This document shows positions 1-12,319 of a stretch of DNA of 64,000 bases, piece by piece (the stretch's first letter is position 1; each line of letters begins with the position of its first letter). The notes below the pieces were generated by a model. It worked only from the letters and a program-made list of their open reading frames with translations, was not told where the DNA came from and searched no databases. Made by a program: the position numbers and the translations under genes. Source of the stretch: Podocnemis expansa (Eukaryota; Chordata; Testudines; Podocnemididae); contig ML682038.1 of NCBI GenBank assembly GCA_007922195.1, forward strand, positions 4,596,141 through 4,660,140. The letters run 5' to 3'.

Positions 1-3000
1 ACAGACATTTGCAAAGCAGCCATTTAGGTGCTCGCCCACACCTTCACAAAGCACTGTGTATAGAACAGTCATCTTCAGATGCCCTTTTTGGGCTCACTGT
101 TCTGTCAACCATCACCAACACAACTCTGAAGTCCCTTCCTTCTGCATAGGGGCACTGCCTAGCCATCACCTGCAATGGAGCGCACACAGGATTTACAGAA
201 ACACTCCTTGAAAAAGAGGAGGTCACTCACTTTGTGCATAACAGCTTCTGTGAGATGATTGGCCTTGTGAGTGCACAACTGCCTTCCCTTCTCTCTACTT
301 TGGACCCTGCTACAATAAATCTCTGATTTACAGGCACATGCACACTTAAAGTCAGACAGAAGGACAACCATCTTGAAGAATTTCAATTATTGTGCAAGGT
401 GAGTAACATTTTCCTCTGCTAATTCAAAGACCAGGGTAGTAGTATCTCTCTCTCTCTCTCTCTCTCTTTTTTGCTTTGGAAAAAGCCATAAAGTCTCCCC
501 ACACAACACAAAAGGCCACAATTTTGTTACTTTTCAGCTTTCCAGGGATGTGACAATTAGATTTTCCTTGGTTCTCAGAAAACTTTTCTAGCTCTGAGGA
601 AGCTATAAAATTAAAATGTTCAGTCTCTCAATGGAGATGGGGGCTAGATAGTTCCTTCCCGGGGCTTTGCTGTCAGTTTGCAATTCTTTCTTTAAAAGCT
701 GGCTTATTTCTGGGGAACATAGTGGTCTTCAAGGTAACAGGATGGAAAAGGGAAGTGACTTTCCAGTCCTGTGGAAGAAATCTGTCAATTTACACTTAAG
801 ATATGTTTCAGCTAATTGTCATCCTATGTATTTTTAATGAAGGGGTTGGGTCAGGTGTGAAGGTGGCCCAAGCAGATTTGTATTGCCATTGAATCTCAAG
901 GAACAGTTGAAGTTTCTGTTACCTCGGAAATTTGCTGAAATATGCTTGAAAGACTGGGAGACCATTTGCCTGGAATTTGAGTATACCCTCTGCTAACATT
1001 AAATTATTTTCCTGCAAAGGGAGGTGTGAACCACAGCCACCTTCCTCTGCCAGAAGATCCTGCCCCTGTTCTGCTTTAATAGTTTAATGGACTGGGAAAG
1101 AAGGACAACACACAACTTTATTTGGCTCCTTCAAGTTTCAGATCAACACCACAAGCCTCTCACTTTTCCACTGCAAAAGGAAATTTTGTTGTGTTTATAT
1201 GACCATCAGACTACACCCTTTTCCTACGCCTATTTTTTCCAGCTTGTGCAGCATGTCCAGTGCAGGGAGTGACCAGTGGAAAAAAAATTGTGCAAACTTC
1301 TAAGGGTGAAAAGACTTTTGTGACTAACTGTTTTTTCCTCAGACATTCGATGTGTTCTATAACTGCATTCTCTTTCCTTCTTATTCCCAGGCCTAACTTC
1401 CCACCCCAATCCATCTTCCCCATCATCCCTGTTCTTCACAGCTTCCATGTGTGGCAGGGGTGGAAGAAATACTGATTCATCTTTCCAGGGGACAGACAGC
1501 TATTATAGCCTCTATAGGGGGGAAAAAATAGAGTTGGTTTTCTATTTATCCCACCCCTAGCCAATACTTTTTAAATCTGCACTCTCCCTTCTCTTGTCTC
1601 CCATCCTTCCTGGGATGAGCAGATCCAAACTGCTCCCAAGAAAAGCATAGACACAGAGGCATGATGGTTTTCCTTAATTGGTTTGAAAACTATTTTAGCT
1701 TAATTGCACAGATAGCAGTTCATCAGAAAGCGCTCATTTATAACTTCTTGGTGGGGGACCTTTCTGGGATTGGAGTCGAGGGGAGGCTGAAAGTTGGAGG
1801 AGTTTGGTAAGGGGATAGAGGTGTGACAGTGTCATGTCTTGTTCCATGACTTCCTCAACCCCTTTCTCTGGGAAGAGATACAGAATCACATATTCCTGGT
1901 CCTTCAGTACATCCTCCACAGTCTCTGTTCTCTCCTCACCCAGATCCTTATCAGTATCCTGTCAGTAAAAGAGGCTGGCAGGCTTGAGGAAAATGGCATT
2001 AGTCACTTCCATTTTCATACTGAAATACCTTGTCAGGCTCCTCATAGAATGGGCATTAAATGCACTCTCTGGGACTGATGGTCTGAGTCTCAAGTGCTTG
2101 ACATGTTCCTAGTACTCAGTGCCCACCTGCTCCATCATGTGCGAAATTTCCTGGTAGAGCAGAATCTTCTTGCTACTCCAGAAGAAGCCATGGAGGAGAG
2201 TGTATTTGGTCTATACATAGATCAGCACCTGTGTATGCTTGACGCATCAGGTAACTACCTGGTCTGATCAGAAGACTGCAGCAGCAAGCTGTTCTGATGT
2301 GGTCAGCATAGCTCACTAGTATCAGTGATGACTGGTGGATGGTTGAAGGGTCAGAAAGAAAAGCACTGTGCACTGTGGAAACTGGGGTGGAGGACTAGTG
2401 AAACTCTAGACTTGGCATGTGTCCCTTATACTGTAAATGGACTGTGCCCCTGCCTAAGACATGTACTTGCACACATTCTTCTGGTGTACTGTCTTTCTCA
2501 CCCTATGTTTACCTTCAGGCATGCATCTGGAGGTTAGGTGTAGACAATGGTGGGGTGAGGGACATGTCTGCAGGTACTAGTGAAGATGTATCAAAAATGG
2601 TATTACAGCCAGCTTGGGACAAGGGGTTTGCTAGGCTTATTTTTTGTTTGTTTTGTTTTCTTTCTTTCTTTTTTACTTTACTTTAAAAAAAAAAAAAAAC
2701 TTTTTAGATGTATAAAATGTTCCACAATCATGGCCCTTCCCCTAGTTTCTAAAATGTGTTTGTCTGGATACTCTGTCTTATGGGCTTCAAAACATGAAGT
2801 GGGTTACAGCTCATTCTCCCAGAACAATCTGGCTTCTGCAAGTGGTGAAAACATGTTATTACTGGTGAATAAATGTGACTTGCCCCATCAAGGGCAGGGG
2901 TGCTGAATAAGAAAGTGCCAGCTTTTAATATAGCATTTGTTGATTTTTGTGATGGCACCCCGTTCTATGTCCTGAACAAACATAAAGAAAGGCTCAGCCT

Positions 3001-6000
3001 TAACCCTGGCAAATAGCTACTTAACTGATTACAATTGCACTTCAAAGGAGTTACTCTAGCTCATGTATTTTTGACTATCCACTTTCTAAAGTTTGTGCGC
3101 TTCATGGTATGTGTTAATGTCAAATACTGACAAAAGTTTAAAATGCAATGAAATGCTAAGAATGTAACAGCAGAGGGAGCCATTGAGACTTGATTTATAT
3201 TCTCTCTTTTCAGCTGGTATCTACATGGAAATAGTTTTGCAGTCTTACAGGGTGCATGCTTTTCTTCATGGGGGAGCAAGATTAGTAGGACAAAAAGTAT
3301 CCACATAGTTCAGACTTCAAAAAATTTATTACATTTGATACGTGAAACGTTTCCTCTCTAAGCTATCAGAGTCTAGGCACACTCTGTATGATGTCCTACA
3401 TCAGAACAGTTTCAGCAAGGTTGAGGGGCAACTGAGAATAGAGTGTAGTGTATCTGTTTTTTAAAAAAGAACCTGTATTATCAAGACAGCCACTCATCAG
3501 TTAGATTGAATTCTTTGTGTGTTATCCTTCTCAAAGTCTGATGCATCACGAGAATTACATAATTCCTTAAATATTGTCCATACATACATCTCACAATGAT
3601 TATAAATATTGACAAAATGCTAGTTTTCTGTGGACACTTTACATAATACTTTTTTATGGATAAATATCCTGCACGGCATATGTTTGACACAGAGGCTAGG
3701 TCAGGTTCAAGGTAAAAGCTGTTTCCAAAGATTGGAGGACCCTTCACTTAGGAACCTTTGTGTCACAACATCTTAGAACAGACCAGTGGTCTTCTGATGT
3801 GGTGTTTTATTTCTACCAGCAAACTATACTGGATATTTTAGGAGAAAAGGTAATACTCCTGGAATACACCTAGTTCATTATCTGATACTTTACTTAACAG
3901 AAATGGGGCAGGGTATTTGCTTCGTAGCCCAACTAATGGACAGCTAATGATCATTATGAGGATTTGGTGGTCTTAGCCCCTCACTATCAAGAAAGTTTCC
4001 ATCAGTAAAATCATGACAATTAAGAAAGATAATTACATGGTGCCTGAACCTAGTGGGTCTAATGGCTTGCAAAAAAAAGATACTTAAACAAACTGAAACC
4101 AGAGAGGATTCAAAGGAATGAAGTAGTTGCTTATTAAAGGGCAAAAGGCAGGGTGAAAGCCTGAATAGAGAGGAAGTTACTGAATACTTTGAAGTCTGAA
4201 ATGTCTCAGGTAAATAACTCAAATGTGATCTTCATATTGTGGCATCTGAGTCCAGATTATTAACTGGATCTAAACTTCTTCCAGCAACTTTTTAAAGGAA
4301 GAGATCAAAGGTGATTTTAAAGAGGATATTAAAGTCACATGGGATCAAAATTCTTATCCTGCTAAGCAGCTGTGACAGTGTAATGAAAAATCACTGGGGA
4401 AAATGGTGGGGAAATCACATACTTCCAATGAGGTTCCTAGTGTAAGTAATAAGAGATGTCATCTATGAAATAAAAGGCTACTTGTTTACACCTGCAGATG
4501 GTGGTCAGTTACATGAGGCTCATGTACAATTAATGAATTGCTCCTTAAAATAAATGAGATTTATTCAATTTTACTGATCACAGCACATTGTGCGTTGTTC
4601 CAAATATCTAAGCAACATTTTTTTTGATCTCTCTCAAAGGGATACCGGTACAACATGTAGTAACCATAATCACACTAGTTGACTGGTAAGAATGGAAAAC
4701 ATTTCTCTGTGTAAACGGGGAACAGTTCAGCTTGTCATGCCAGCTAAGTGTTTTTAGTGCATTTTATTGTCATCTTAATTTAATTCACTTTAATTTAAAG
4801 TGAATTTATTCACTGTATCATCTGAAAGTGAACTTCTACAATTTTCAGAAAGTACCTGCACATTTATGAGCTAAGCTACAGATCTTCCTGATGTCCTCAG
4901 TATATTTATTTGAAATGCACTAAAGTGAACAAAATATATTAGATTTAAAGCAAGGAGGACTCATCTTTTTTCCCCAATGATTGTTTTGTAGGTCTGCTGC
5001 ATGCAAGCAATTCCCCAGACTATGGATGGGTAACTTAGGCTGTTCAGAGTCTGTATATCTGCCTTGATTAGCAGATCATATTTCAGCTTTGATTTCACTT
5101 ACTTTATTCTGAAGAGTTACCTGTTCGGTGATGACTGGTCATGGTTGCCGTATCCATTTATAAGGTCAGGGCACTGATACGTACCATAAATTGTCATAGA
5201 GGCTTTTTTGTTTTTGGGGTTGATGGTGATGTCTCACTAAGTGGCTAATTTGAAGATCTCATAAATAGATGACAGGAAAGTTTGCCTTTAATTTTTGAGG
5301 CTTGTCAATCTGTTTTGAATATTTGCTTTCTATATAATCAGAAATCCAGAAGAATGGTGATTGAGAGCCTGAGATTTTTAGACAGCAGACTTAGATGATA
5401 TTCAAGGATGTTTGGGTTGATAGTCCACATTGATTTATATACAATTTACCATATATTGCCAAGAGAATAACTTTGTTGTGTTTTTGGTAGTTTTTGTTAT
5501 GCTTTTGTATCTAGAAACTATTAATGTCCTTCTTAATTCCTAGCCTGGACAGTGGCAAGTCTGATTATTTTATTTTGGCACAAGGCTGACCTCATTAGGT
5601 TCCAGTTGTCATCCAATAATATACATTACATTGACCTTAATCACTGGCAGTGTCGTTGTCTTTCCACATTGCCTTTGATATGTCTAGATGGTTTTCAGTT
5701 ACCACTACTAAAATTATGAAGTAGATTTGGAAACTGCATGTCACTTCTTGCAAATGTAATGTATGACCTTCATAGCTGCATTGTGTTATTAATGCCCAGT
5801 AATAAACAATTTGTCTCATTGGCATTTTTATTCCAATGAGCAAATGTACAGCCAAGGAGTTTAAAAAGTGCCTTCCATCTAATGTTCTATTTTAGACATA
5901 CTCTTCTGCTTATTAGCTAAGTAGTTGGAGAAAGTTGTTGCTATTATTTCTATGTTTGGGAGTAAAGTTGTATAGGTAATTGAAGATTTTGGTTCACAGG

Positions 6001-6514
6001 CGGTTGCACTCTCCCCACCCCCCAAAATAAGGTTGTGTTCATCTGAAATGAAAATTTAAAAAACTTTCAATATACTAAAAAAGTTGAGAAATGCTTCATT
6101 TTAGATTGAATTAAATATCTGGCTCAACCTGAAAATGTTTTAATTTAGAGATTTTTGAAAAGTTTTATTTTTTTCAAATAAAATTAATGAAAATTGCTTA
6201 ATAGGAAGTGTGTTTTGAATCATCACAGAAGTCAAAAACAACAATTTCTTTATTTTTGAGTTTTGCTTTTTCCAGTTGAAACAAGTTAAACATTAACTTA
6301 AATCTACATTTTTTTATTGAAGAAGGGTTTGTCTAATGATTTCACAAGATTCCATTTATGAACATATCAAATGACAATTACTTGAAATGTTTCATTCTAC
6401 TATAGTTTGCAGTCTGGCCACAATACTAAGGCAGCCTCTTCATAATCCATTACTGGCGATTATCCTGTTTTTTTATAGACATTGAATCAACGTTCATTTT
6501 GATTGTTTCAGCTA
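1..6514. other. AT-rich region without recognisable gene
   Basis: I see no coding region supported by a family match. The open frames here are all under 110 codons and resemble no protein I know. The region holds a CT dinucleotide run (444-467), an A-run (2685-2699) and a 25-nt near-perfect palindrome (4782-4806). Old, diverged repeats may be present but I cannot name them. Confidence 0.6.
444..467. repeat. (CT)12 microsatellite
   Basis: About 12 uninterrupted CT dinucleotides followed by a short T-run. Confidence 0.95.
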
Positions 6515-7103
6515 ACTTCATTCCTTAAACATAAATTCTAAGGGCAGAAGGGCAATTGTGATCATATAATCTGGCATTCTGTATAACAGAGGACATAGAA
6601 TTCTCCACAAAATAATTTTTAGAGCATATCTTTTAGAAAAAATCCACTCTTCATTTAAAAATTGATTACAATGGAGAATCCACCACAGTGCTTGGCAAAC
6701 TGTTTTAATGGTCAATTACCTTTACTTTAAAAATGTATGTGTTTTCCACTCTAGTTTCAGCTTCCAACCAATGGATCATATTATATATTTGTCTGCTAGA
6801 CTGAAGAACCCATTATGGAATTATTATTACCCATGTAGTTGCTTATAGATTAGTCAAGTAATCTCTTAACCTTCTCTTTGTTAAAATAAATAGACTGAGT
6901 TCCTTGAGTCTGTTGCTATCAAGTATGATTTCTAATCTTTTAATCATTTTTCTGCTATTCTCCTGAATTCTCTTCAATTTATCAACATCCTTCTTCAATT
7001 CTAGAAACCAGAACTGGACAGCATATTCCAGAAGCAGGTGGACTGGTGCCAAATACATAGGTAAATAACCACTACTTCTATCTGAGATTTCCAGTTTATG
7101 TAG
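6515..7103 (-). mobile_element. L3/CR1-type LINE fragment, 3' part (segment 1 of a split copy)
   Basis: Read on the minus strand, 7058-6843 gives a peptide of about 70 residues that aligns with the C-terminal part of CR1-family ORF2. It has LEYAVQFW, then an RIQ..SRKMIKRLE block, then KRRLRDYL, the same landmarks as the sense CR1 at 7856-8197 ([30 protein letters not shown]). The sequence from 6843 down to 6515 is its 3' part, with typical sauropsid L3/CR1 phrases. It is an old copy with many substitutions. It continues in 8467-8576 and 8996-9440, and the interruptions are later insertions. It has no coding capacity today. Confidence 0.75.
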
Positions 7104-7163
7104 CCAAGGAAGGATCCGGGGAATTATAGACCAGTCAGCCTCACCTCAATCCCTGGAAAAATT

Positions 7164-7766
7164 ATGGAGCAGATTCTCAAAGAATCCATCCTCAAACACT
7201 TAGAGGAAAATAAAGTGATCAGGAATAGTCAGCATGGATTTACCAAGGGTAAATCATGCCTGACCAATCTCATCTCCTTCTATGATCAGATGACTGGTTT
7301 TCTGGATGCAGGAAGAACCGTTGATGTGATATACCTTGATTTTAGCAAGGCTTTTGATACAGTTTCCCACAGCATTCTCATTGGCAAATTAAGGAAGTAT
7401 GGGTTGGATAGGTGGACTATAAGGTGGATAGAAAACTGGCTAGATCAACAGTTTCAGCATGTAGGAATCAATGGTTCCATGTCTAGCTGGCAACCAGTCA
7501 CGAGTGGTGTGCCCCAGGGGTCGGTCCTGGGGCCGGTTCTCTTCAACATTTTCATCAATGATCTGGATGATGGAATAGACTGCATCCTCAGTAAGTTTGC
7601 AGATGACACCAAGCTGGGAGGACCAGTAGACACATTGGAGGGCAAGGACAGGATTCAGGGAGACCTAGATAAATTGGAACAGTGGGCCAACAGAAATCTT
7701 ATGAAGTTCAATAAGGACAAGTGTAAAATCCTGCATGTAGGACGAAAAAACCCCATGCACCGCTAG
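7164..7766 (+). pseudogene. CR1 ORF2 reverse transcriptase fragment
   Basis: This is the central and C-terminal RT domain of a CR1-clade non-LTR retrotransposon, the enzyme that copies LINE RNA into DNA at a nicked target. In the 200-residue frame I see motif A as [11 protein letters not shown] (residues 57-67), motif B as [20 protein letters not shown] (residues 115-134) and the catalytic FADD of motif C at residues 145-148, so the active-site residues are all present. The N-terminal endonuclease and first RT motifs are missing through 5' truncation, and a stop after residue 200 ends the frame. The C-terminal region continues in other frames at 7822-8197. The ATG at 7164 is only the first methionine in the truncated frame, not a real start. 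Confidence 0.9.
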
Positions 7767-7821
7767 AGGCTGGGAAACATTCAGCTAAGTAGCAGCAGTG
7801 TAGAAAAGGACCTGGGGGGTC

Positions 7822-8197
7822 ATGGTGGATGGGAAGCTAGATATGAGTCAGCAGTGTGCTCTTGCTGCCAAAAAGGCCAGTGGCATACTGGGCTGCATCA
7901 AAAGAAGTATTACCAGTAGGTCAAGGGAATGTGATCATTCCCCTCTATTCTGCACTGGTAAGGCCACATCTAGAATATTGTGTTCAGTTTTGGGCTCCCT
8001 ACTACAAAAGGGACAGGGACATGCTAGAGAGAGTTCAGAGGAGGGCAACCAAAATGATTGAAGGGCTGGAGCACAAGCCCTATGAGGAAAGACTGAAAGC
8101 ATTAGGCTTATTTAGCCTGCAGAAGAGAAGACTGAGGGGGGATTTGATAGCAACCTTCAACTACTTGAAGGGATGCTCCAAGGAAGACGGAGCTTGA
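7822..8197 (+). pseudogene. CR1 ORF2 C-terminal region, frameshifted
   Basis: Two overlapping frames (7822-8061 and 7856-8197) together carry the CR1 ORF2 C-terminus downstream of the RT. The landmarks are ASGILGCI(K)[35 protein letters not shown] and [12 protein letters not shown] shift between the two frames near 7900 and the stop near 7766 separate this part from the RT core. It is non-functional. Confidence 0.88.
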
Positions 8198-8466
8198 CTG
8201 TTCTCGGTAATAACAGAGGACAGAACAAGGACCAATGGTCTCAAGCTGTGGTTAGGGAGGTCGAGGCTGGATATTAGAGAAAACTAAGCATTGGAATGAG
8301 CTGCCTAGGGAGGTGGTGGAGTCTCCATCTTTGGAGGTGTTTAAAGCCCGGCTGGACAAAACCCTGACTGGGATGGTTTAGTGGGAGTGGTCCTGCCTCT
8401 GGCAGGGGGTTGGACTAGATGACCTCTGAGGTCCCTTCCAACCCTATGGTTCTATGATTCTATGAT

Positions 8467-8576
8467 AGCCCTTTTGGCCACAGTTGTAGTTCAGGTTCAA
8501 CTGATTATCCAATAGAAGTGACAAATATTTTTCAGAATCATTGCTTCCCATTGTATGAGTATGGCCTACATTCTTT
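8467..8576 (-). mobile_element. L3/CR1-type LINE (segment 2)
   Basis: This is a 110-bp stretch between the CR1 tail and the MITE. I recognise it as the middle of the same antisense L3/CR1 element as 6515-7103. It starts at 'agcccttttggccacag' and ends at 'ggcctacattctttg', which resumes after the MITE. The assignment rests on recalled family sequence and on the collinear order of the three segments. Confidence 0.65.
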
Positions 8577-8992
8577 GGCTATGTCTACATCTACCAAACT
8601 TAGTTCAGACTTGCTCGTCCAAGCTAAGAAGTTTGAGGTTACTTCGAATGAACCTTGAATTAGTTTGAATTCACCGGGAACTTTTTAGTTTGAACTAACA
8701 CTTAGTTCAAATTAGAATGTGCAGTTAGTTTGAACTAATGGTTTAGTCTGAGCTTCTTAAGTTCAATTTAAGCCTTAGTTTGGGTCTTTCCTGTACTTAA
8801 TTTGAACTAAAATTTGCACTAAGCCAGCTAGTCCGAACTAACCCTTGGTACTAATTAGTTTGGACTAAGCTTTCCCTAGCCCAAACTAAGAAATTTCTTA
8901 GTTCGGACGAGCCAAAGCTTAGTGTAGCCAAGGGTTAAATTAGTCCAGACTAAGTCCTTAGTCTGGACTAATTTGCCAGTGTAGACATAGCC
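8577..8992. mobile_element. Palindromic MITE (DNA transposon, TIR GGCTATGTCTACA)
   Basis: This is a 416-bp non-coding element with terminal inverted repeats. The left end GGCTATGTCTACA is matched exactly by the reverse complement of the right end, and similarity continues inward past 30 bp. The interior is built from repeated palindromic TTAG-TTYGRA-CTAA modules, so most of the element can fold on itself. The flanks are TTT (8574-8576) and ATT (8993-8995), compatible with a decayed 3-bp target duplication. The GGCT...TACA termini suggest a Harbinger-like origin, but no transposase is present to confirm it. Confidence 0.85.
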
Positions 8993-8995
8993 ATT

Positions 8996-9440
8996 GTTTC
9001 TAGATGAATACATCTATATTTAGCCATATTAAAATGTATATTGTTTGCTTTCACCCAGCTTACCAAGTGATCGAGATCACTCTGAGTCAGTGACCTGTCC
9101 CTCTTCATTATTTTCTATTCCCCTGATTTGTGTGTCACCTATGAATTGTATCAGTGAAGATTTTGTATTTTCTTCCAGGTCACTGATTTAAAAAAAATTA
9201 TCATGTTGTGTCCGCAGATGATCCTGGAGCAACCACGCTAGAAACATTCCTTTCAGTGCTAATTTCCCATTAACCAGCTTTAACCCATGCAATGTGTGCC
9301 AGGTTAGTTTTTTATTCTATCTTTTTAGTAAAAAGAAAAACCATGTAGTGCTAAGTCAAATACTTCACAGAACTATACAGATATGACATCAGTGCTATTA
9401 CCTTTATCAGCCTTTATGCATTAAAAAAAAAAATCGAGCT
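8996..9440 (-). mobile_element. L3/CR1-type LINE (segment 3, RT region)
   Basis: Read on the minus strand this segment holds degraded RT sequence: a KAFDL-like motif A region near 9365-9325, then landmarks of the region after the YADD box, ending toward 9000 with a phrase like FNMAKCKCI. Many substitutions and indels destroy the frame. It is the 5'-ward continuation of segments 1 and 2. The outer boundary near 9440, close to an A-run, is approximate. Confidence 0.7.
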
Positions 9441-10093
9441 TGTGGTTATATGAGTTGACAATGCTAATCAAATCTCTGGGAGTAAAGTACACAGTTGCCA
9501 GGGTCAGGAAGGGGATTTTACAATTGTCTGAGTGGAGTACAATGTTTCTTTACCTTGCTGTGGTGAATAAAGCAGGATGTGGCACTAGAAGGACTAATTC
9601 CATAATAATTAGGTTTGGAACTATTTGCTCCTTTTGCTTGCTATAAATAGGTCTAAATAGGTCACTCCTTATTGTGAAGATTAAATCACTGATCTAAAAA
9701 TGTTTCTTGCTGATCATCACAATAGTGTTATCAGTAGAACTTTCCACTGACTTGGAAAAAAATATTGAAACAGGTTGGTGATCTGTACTGAGTCATTAAG
9801 AAAGTTTTATTTTAAATAGGGAATTGCTCATCTTTCATTAAAAAACAAAACAAAACAAAAAACCACAAACAAACAATGCCACTACAGTTCCTTCTTCAGA
9901 AGGAGAGAAAAGGGTATTGCCATGTACTGATGGTTCACTTCAGTGCTCCATAACTGTCACGACAGGTGTTATGGTAAAAAAGCATTGGCCACTAGCATAT
10001 AGTCCATAAGGCTAGCTTGCCTTCATTGTACTTCCTGCTTTGTACTGGGTTCGGCAGTAATGCAAGGAACTCACAGACCAGTATCCTCTAAGA
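9441..10093. other. Unassigned sequence
   Basis: No family recognised. It includes an A-rich CAAAA-type low-complexity patch at 9840-9875. The 68-codon open frame at 9440-9646 resembles nothing I know. Confidence 0.5.
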
Positions 10094-10271
10094 CAGCAGT
10101 TCTCAACTGCTGTGTTGGGACACACTACTGTATCACCACACAGCAGTAAATGTGTCATGGAGAACTGGGGAGATGGCTGAATTCATCCTGCTCAGGGTGG
10201 TCTGGTGTGTCCTGTTGGGTCATAATATGCCACCAAGAGTGTCATGACCAACAAAATGTTTAGAACAACTG
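10094..10271. mobile_element. hAT-type MITE copy 1
   Basis: The left end CAGCAGTTCTCAAC and the reverse complement of the right end (CAGTTGTTCTA) form hAT-like inverted repeats. Flanking 8-mers 10086-10093 and 10272-10279 agree at 6 of 8 positions, consistent with an old 8-bp hAT target duplication. The interior (GTGTTGGGACACACTACTGT and a phrase on a missing-label 'tgtgtcctg') is shared with a second copy at 36603-36790. Confidence 0.75.
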
Positions 10272-10279
10272 CTTAAAGA

Positions 10280-11100
10280 CACTGGCTTCAGCAAGTTCAG
10301 ATAAGCCTTGAAGTGGATGAATTCTGAACAAATAAATGGTCCAATGGAAAGCCTCAAGGACTGGGAAGCTGAAAATAGAATGTATAAGAGGAATTTCTAG
10401 CCACCAGAAGAACCAACCACAAGAGTCAAACCATAAGTGTGTCATGGCAACAAATTGACATACGTAACAGGCACGTGAGTTACTTCCGCAGATACCTAAC
10501 CACAAGAGGACTGTGGTAAAGCATTTATGTATATGATGATAAGGTGAAATTACTGATGTACTAACCTATAGGAGAAGGACACTCCAACATTAATGAAGAA
10601 ATATGAATAAGAAAAAGGGGGAAAGCCCCTATTGAATATGCATCAAATATAATGTTGTCAACGTGTTGCATTATTAAAGTTGCATGCCCGTCTAGGGGCA
10701 GCATGAGAAAGAGGTGTAGTTCTTGGGAGGTGGTAAAATGATGACCACTGGTGTTGAGGGGGAAGGTGATGGTGATGAAGATGATGGCCAAAACTGCAGG
10801 TTGTTCTGTAAGGGATGGTGTTGAATGTATAAGAGTGCAAATGTACATTGTATTGTATCTCTGTCTACCTTCCTAAGATAGCATGTTTGTGACTGTTTTG
10901 AATGAATTGATTAACTATTCGTAAATATAGAAGAGTTCCTGTAGCATGTGTGTTGTGACTGTGTACATTACACTGGGATTCCCAATTATATAATAATTTG
11001 AATAATACTGGGCCCGATCTTGGGACAAAGAGCCAGTCAACTCTCAAAGTGATAACTGGGGATTCTGAAGTAATCAGTATAATCAATATGTAAGCAAAGT
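10280..11100. other. Unassigned sequence
   Basis: No gene or named repeat recognised. The minus-strand open frames here (81-95 codons) show no domain and begin and end at arbitrary points. Confidence 0.45.
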
Positions 11101-11104
11101 ATCA

Positions 11105-11272
11105 GCCAACAACTGATTCAGGAGACTTGGGTTCTAACATCAGTTTTGCCATGATTTCGCTTTCACTTAATCTTTCTGTGCTTCATAATAGCCAGCTATG
11201 TAATGGGAATGAGAGTACTTAACCAGCTTGCACAGTGATTTGAGACCACTGAATGAAAAGTGCTAGTTAAAC
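11105..11272 (-). repeat. MIR-type SINE fragment
   Basis: Read on the plus strand this is the classic antisense MIR order: 'gagacttgggttctaac', then a run on 'ttcactt aatctttctgtgcttca', then 'taatgggaatgagagtacttaacc'. This matches the CORE/MIR consensus layout. It is old and diverged. Confidence 0.75.
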
Positions 11273-11286
11273 TCTGATGTTGTTTG

Positions 11287-11788
11287 TGGGCACAAAACTG
11301 ACATCACAAATCACAACATTCAAAAATCAGTAGCTGAGTACTTCAGTCTTCCTAATCACTCTTTTGATTATTTAATAGCTGTGCTCAAGCAAATGGGTAA
11401 CACATCAAGAGTTCAAAGAGAAACTGCAGAATTGGAATGGATATGCAAAATTGATTGTGTGAAAGCAGGATTAAATTGTGACTATGGATTCTTTTCCCAT
11501 TGCAACAGGTGATTCGACCTCACCTTCCTCTGTGTGCTGTTTCCCAGTTTTTGAATCTTAACAACTGCTTTGCTTTGCTGTTTCAGTATGACCTGAGATC
11601 ATGACTTACACTCCTCTGCATTTATTATCCTCCCATTATCTAAGCTCCCCCATCTTCAAAGCATCTGATGAAGTGGGATTTTCTCTCACAAAAGCTCATG
11701 TGATAAATACATTTGTTAGTCTTTAAGTGCCTGAGGTCTCCTTGATTGTTTTGCTGATCTAGACTAACACGGCTACCCCTTTAGAACT
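11287..11788 (+). mobile_element. Penelope-like element, 3' fragment
   Basis: This fragment carries the end of the GIY-YIG domain and the 3' UTR of a Penelope-like retroelement. Early on the translated sequence has SRVQRETAELEW and then KAGLN, the conserved C-terminal signature seen also at 21100 and 23291. Downstream is the shared tail: 'gatgaagtgggattttctc', 'aaagctcatgtgataaat', 'ttagtcttta', and a terminal phrase on 'agactaacacggctacccc' at about 11760-11782. The rest of the element is absent (5' truncation). Confidence 0.88.
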
Positions 11789-11995
11789 TATGTATATGGT
11801 AGTTGCAAAGGCATTCTGCTACATTCATGTAGTACATTTACATCAGTGCACATTGAGTTCTTTGTTGTAACTGAAGTCACACACACAATACAGGGAAAAC
11901 AAACTGTCTGATACTGACAAGGGAATATTGGGAGAAGACTCCTGCCTCCTTAGTAAATTTAAAAGATTAGTGCTAGTATGATTCAAATAACTAAC

Positions 11996-12003
11996 GTCTA
12001 TAT
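11996..12003. repeat. Target-site duplication (left) of hAT MITE
   Basis: The 8-mer GTCTATAT is repeated exactly at 12320-12327, directly outside the inverted repeats. Confidence 0.92.
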
Positions 12004-12319
12004 CAGCAGTTCCCAACCCATGGTCGGTGGACCACTGGTGGGCCGAAAGGGCACTGCAGGTGGCCCATGGTGGGGAAGGGATAAACTGCAGCTAAGTGTA
12101 CTTCAGGTAAATGGACTATGATGAGCGCACTGTTTGTGAGTGAGCATAATAAATTACTAGAAATAGCTGCATTTTTAATACCCCTTGATATACAAGTTTG
12201 ACTCCCGTCAGCCATAGGCTATGTTAAAAAAAAGTTTAAAATGGATTGCTTACATTGTCTTCAAAAGTTTTCAAGGACTGTGTAGTGGTCCACAGAAAGG
12301 AAAAGGCTGGGAACCGCTG
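12004..12319. mobile_element. hAT-type MITE with perfect 8-bp TSD
   Basis: This is a 316-bp non-autonomous element. The left end CAGCAGTTCCCAACC pairs with the reverse complement of the right end, CAGCGGTTCCCAGCC. It is flanked by identical 8-bp copies of GTCTATAT. An 8-bp duplication and CAG...CTG termini define hAT-superfamily integration. No coding capacity. Confidence 0.93.

Larger units (their letters stand above)
7104..8466 (+). mobile_element. CR1 LINE, 5'-truncated, inserted into the L3 copy
   Basis: This is a 1.36-kb 5'-truncated CR1. It begins inside the reverse transcriptase domain and ends in the characteristic CR1 tail: a block on 'gaggtccctt ccaaccc' followed by two copies of an 8-bp ATTCTATG-type repeat at about 8448-8466. 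Flanking L3 sequence resumes directly after the tail. It is much less decayed than the host L3, in line with a younger age. The second half of the ORF shifts frame near 7766. Confidence 0.92.
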
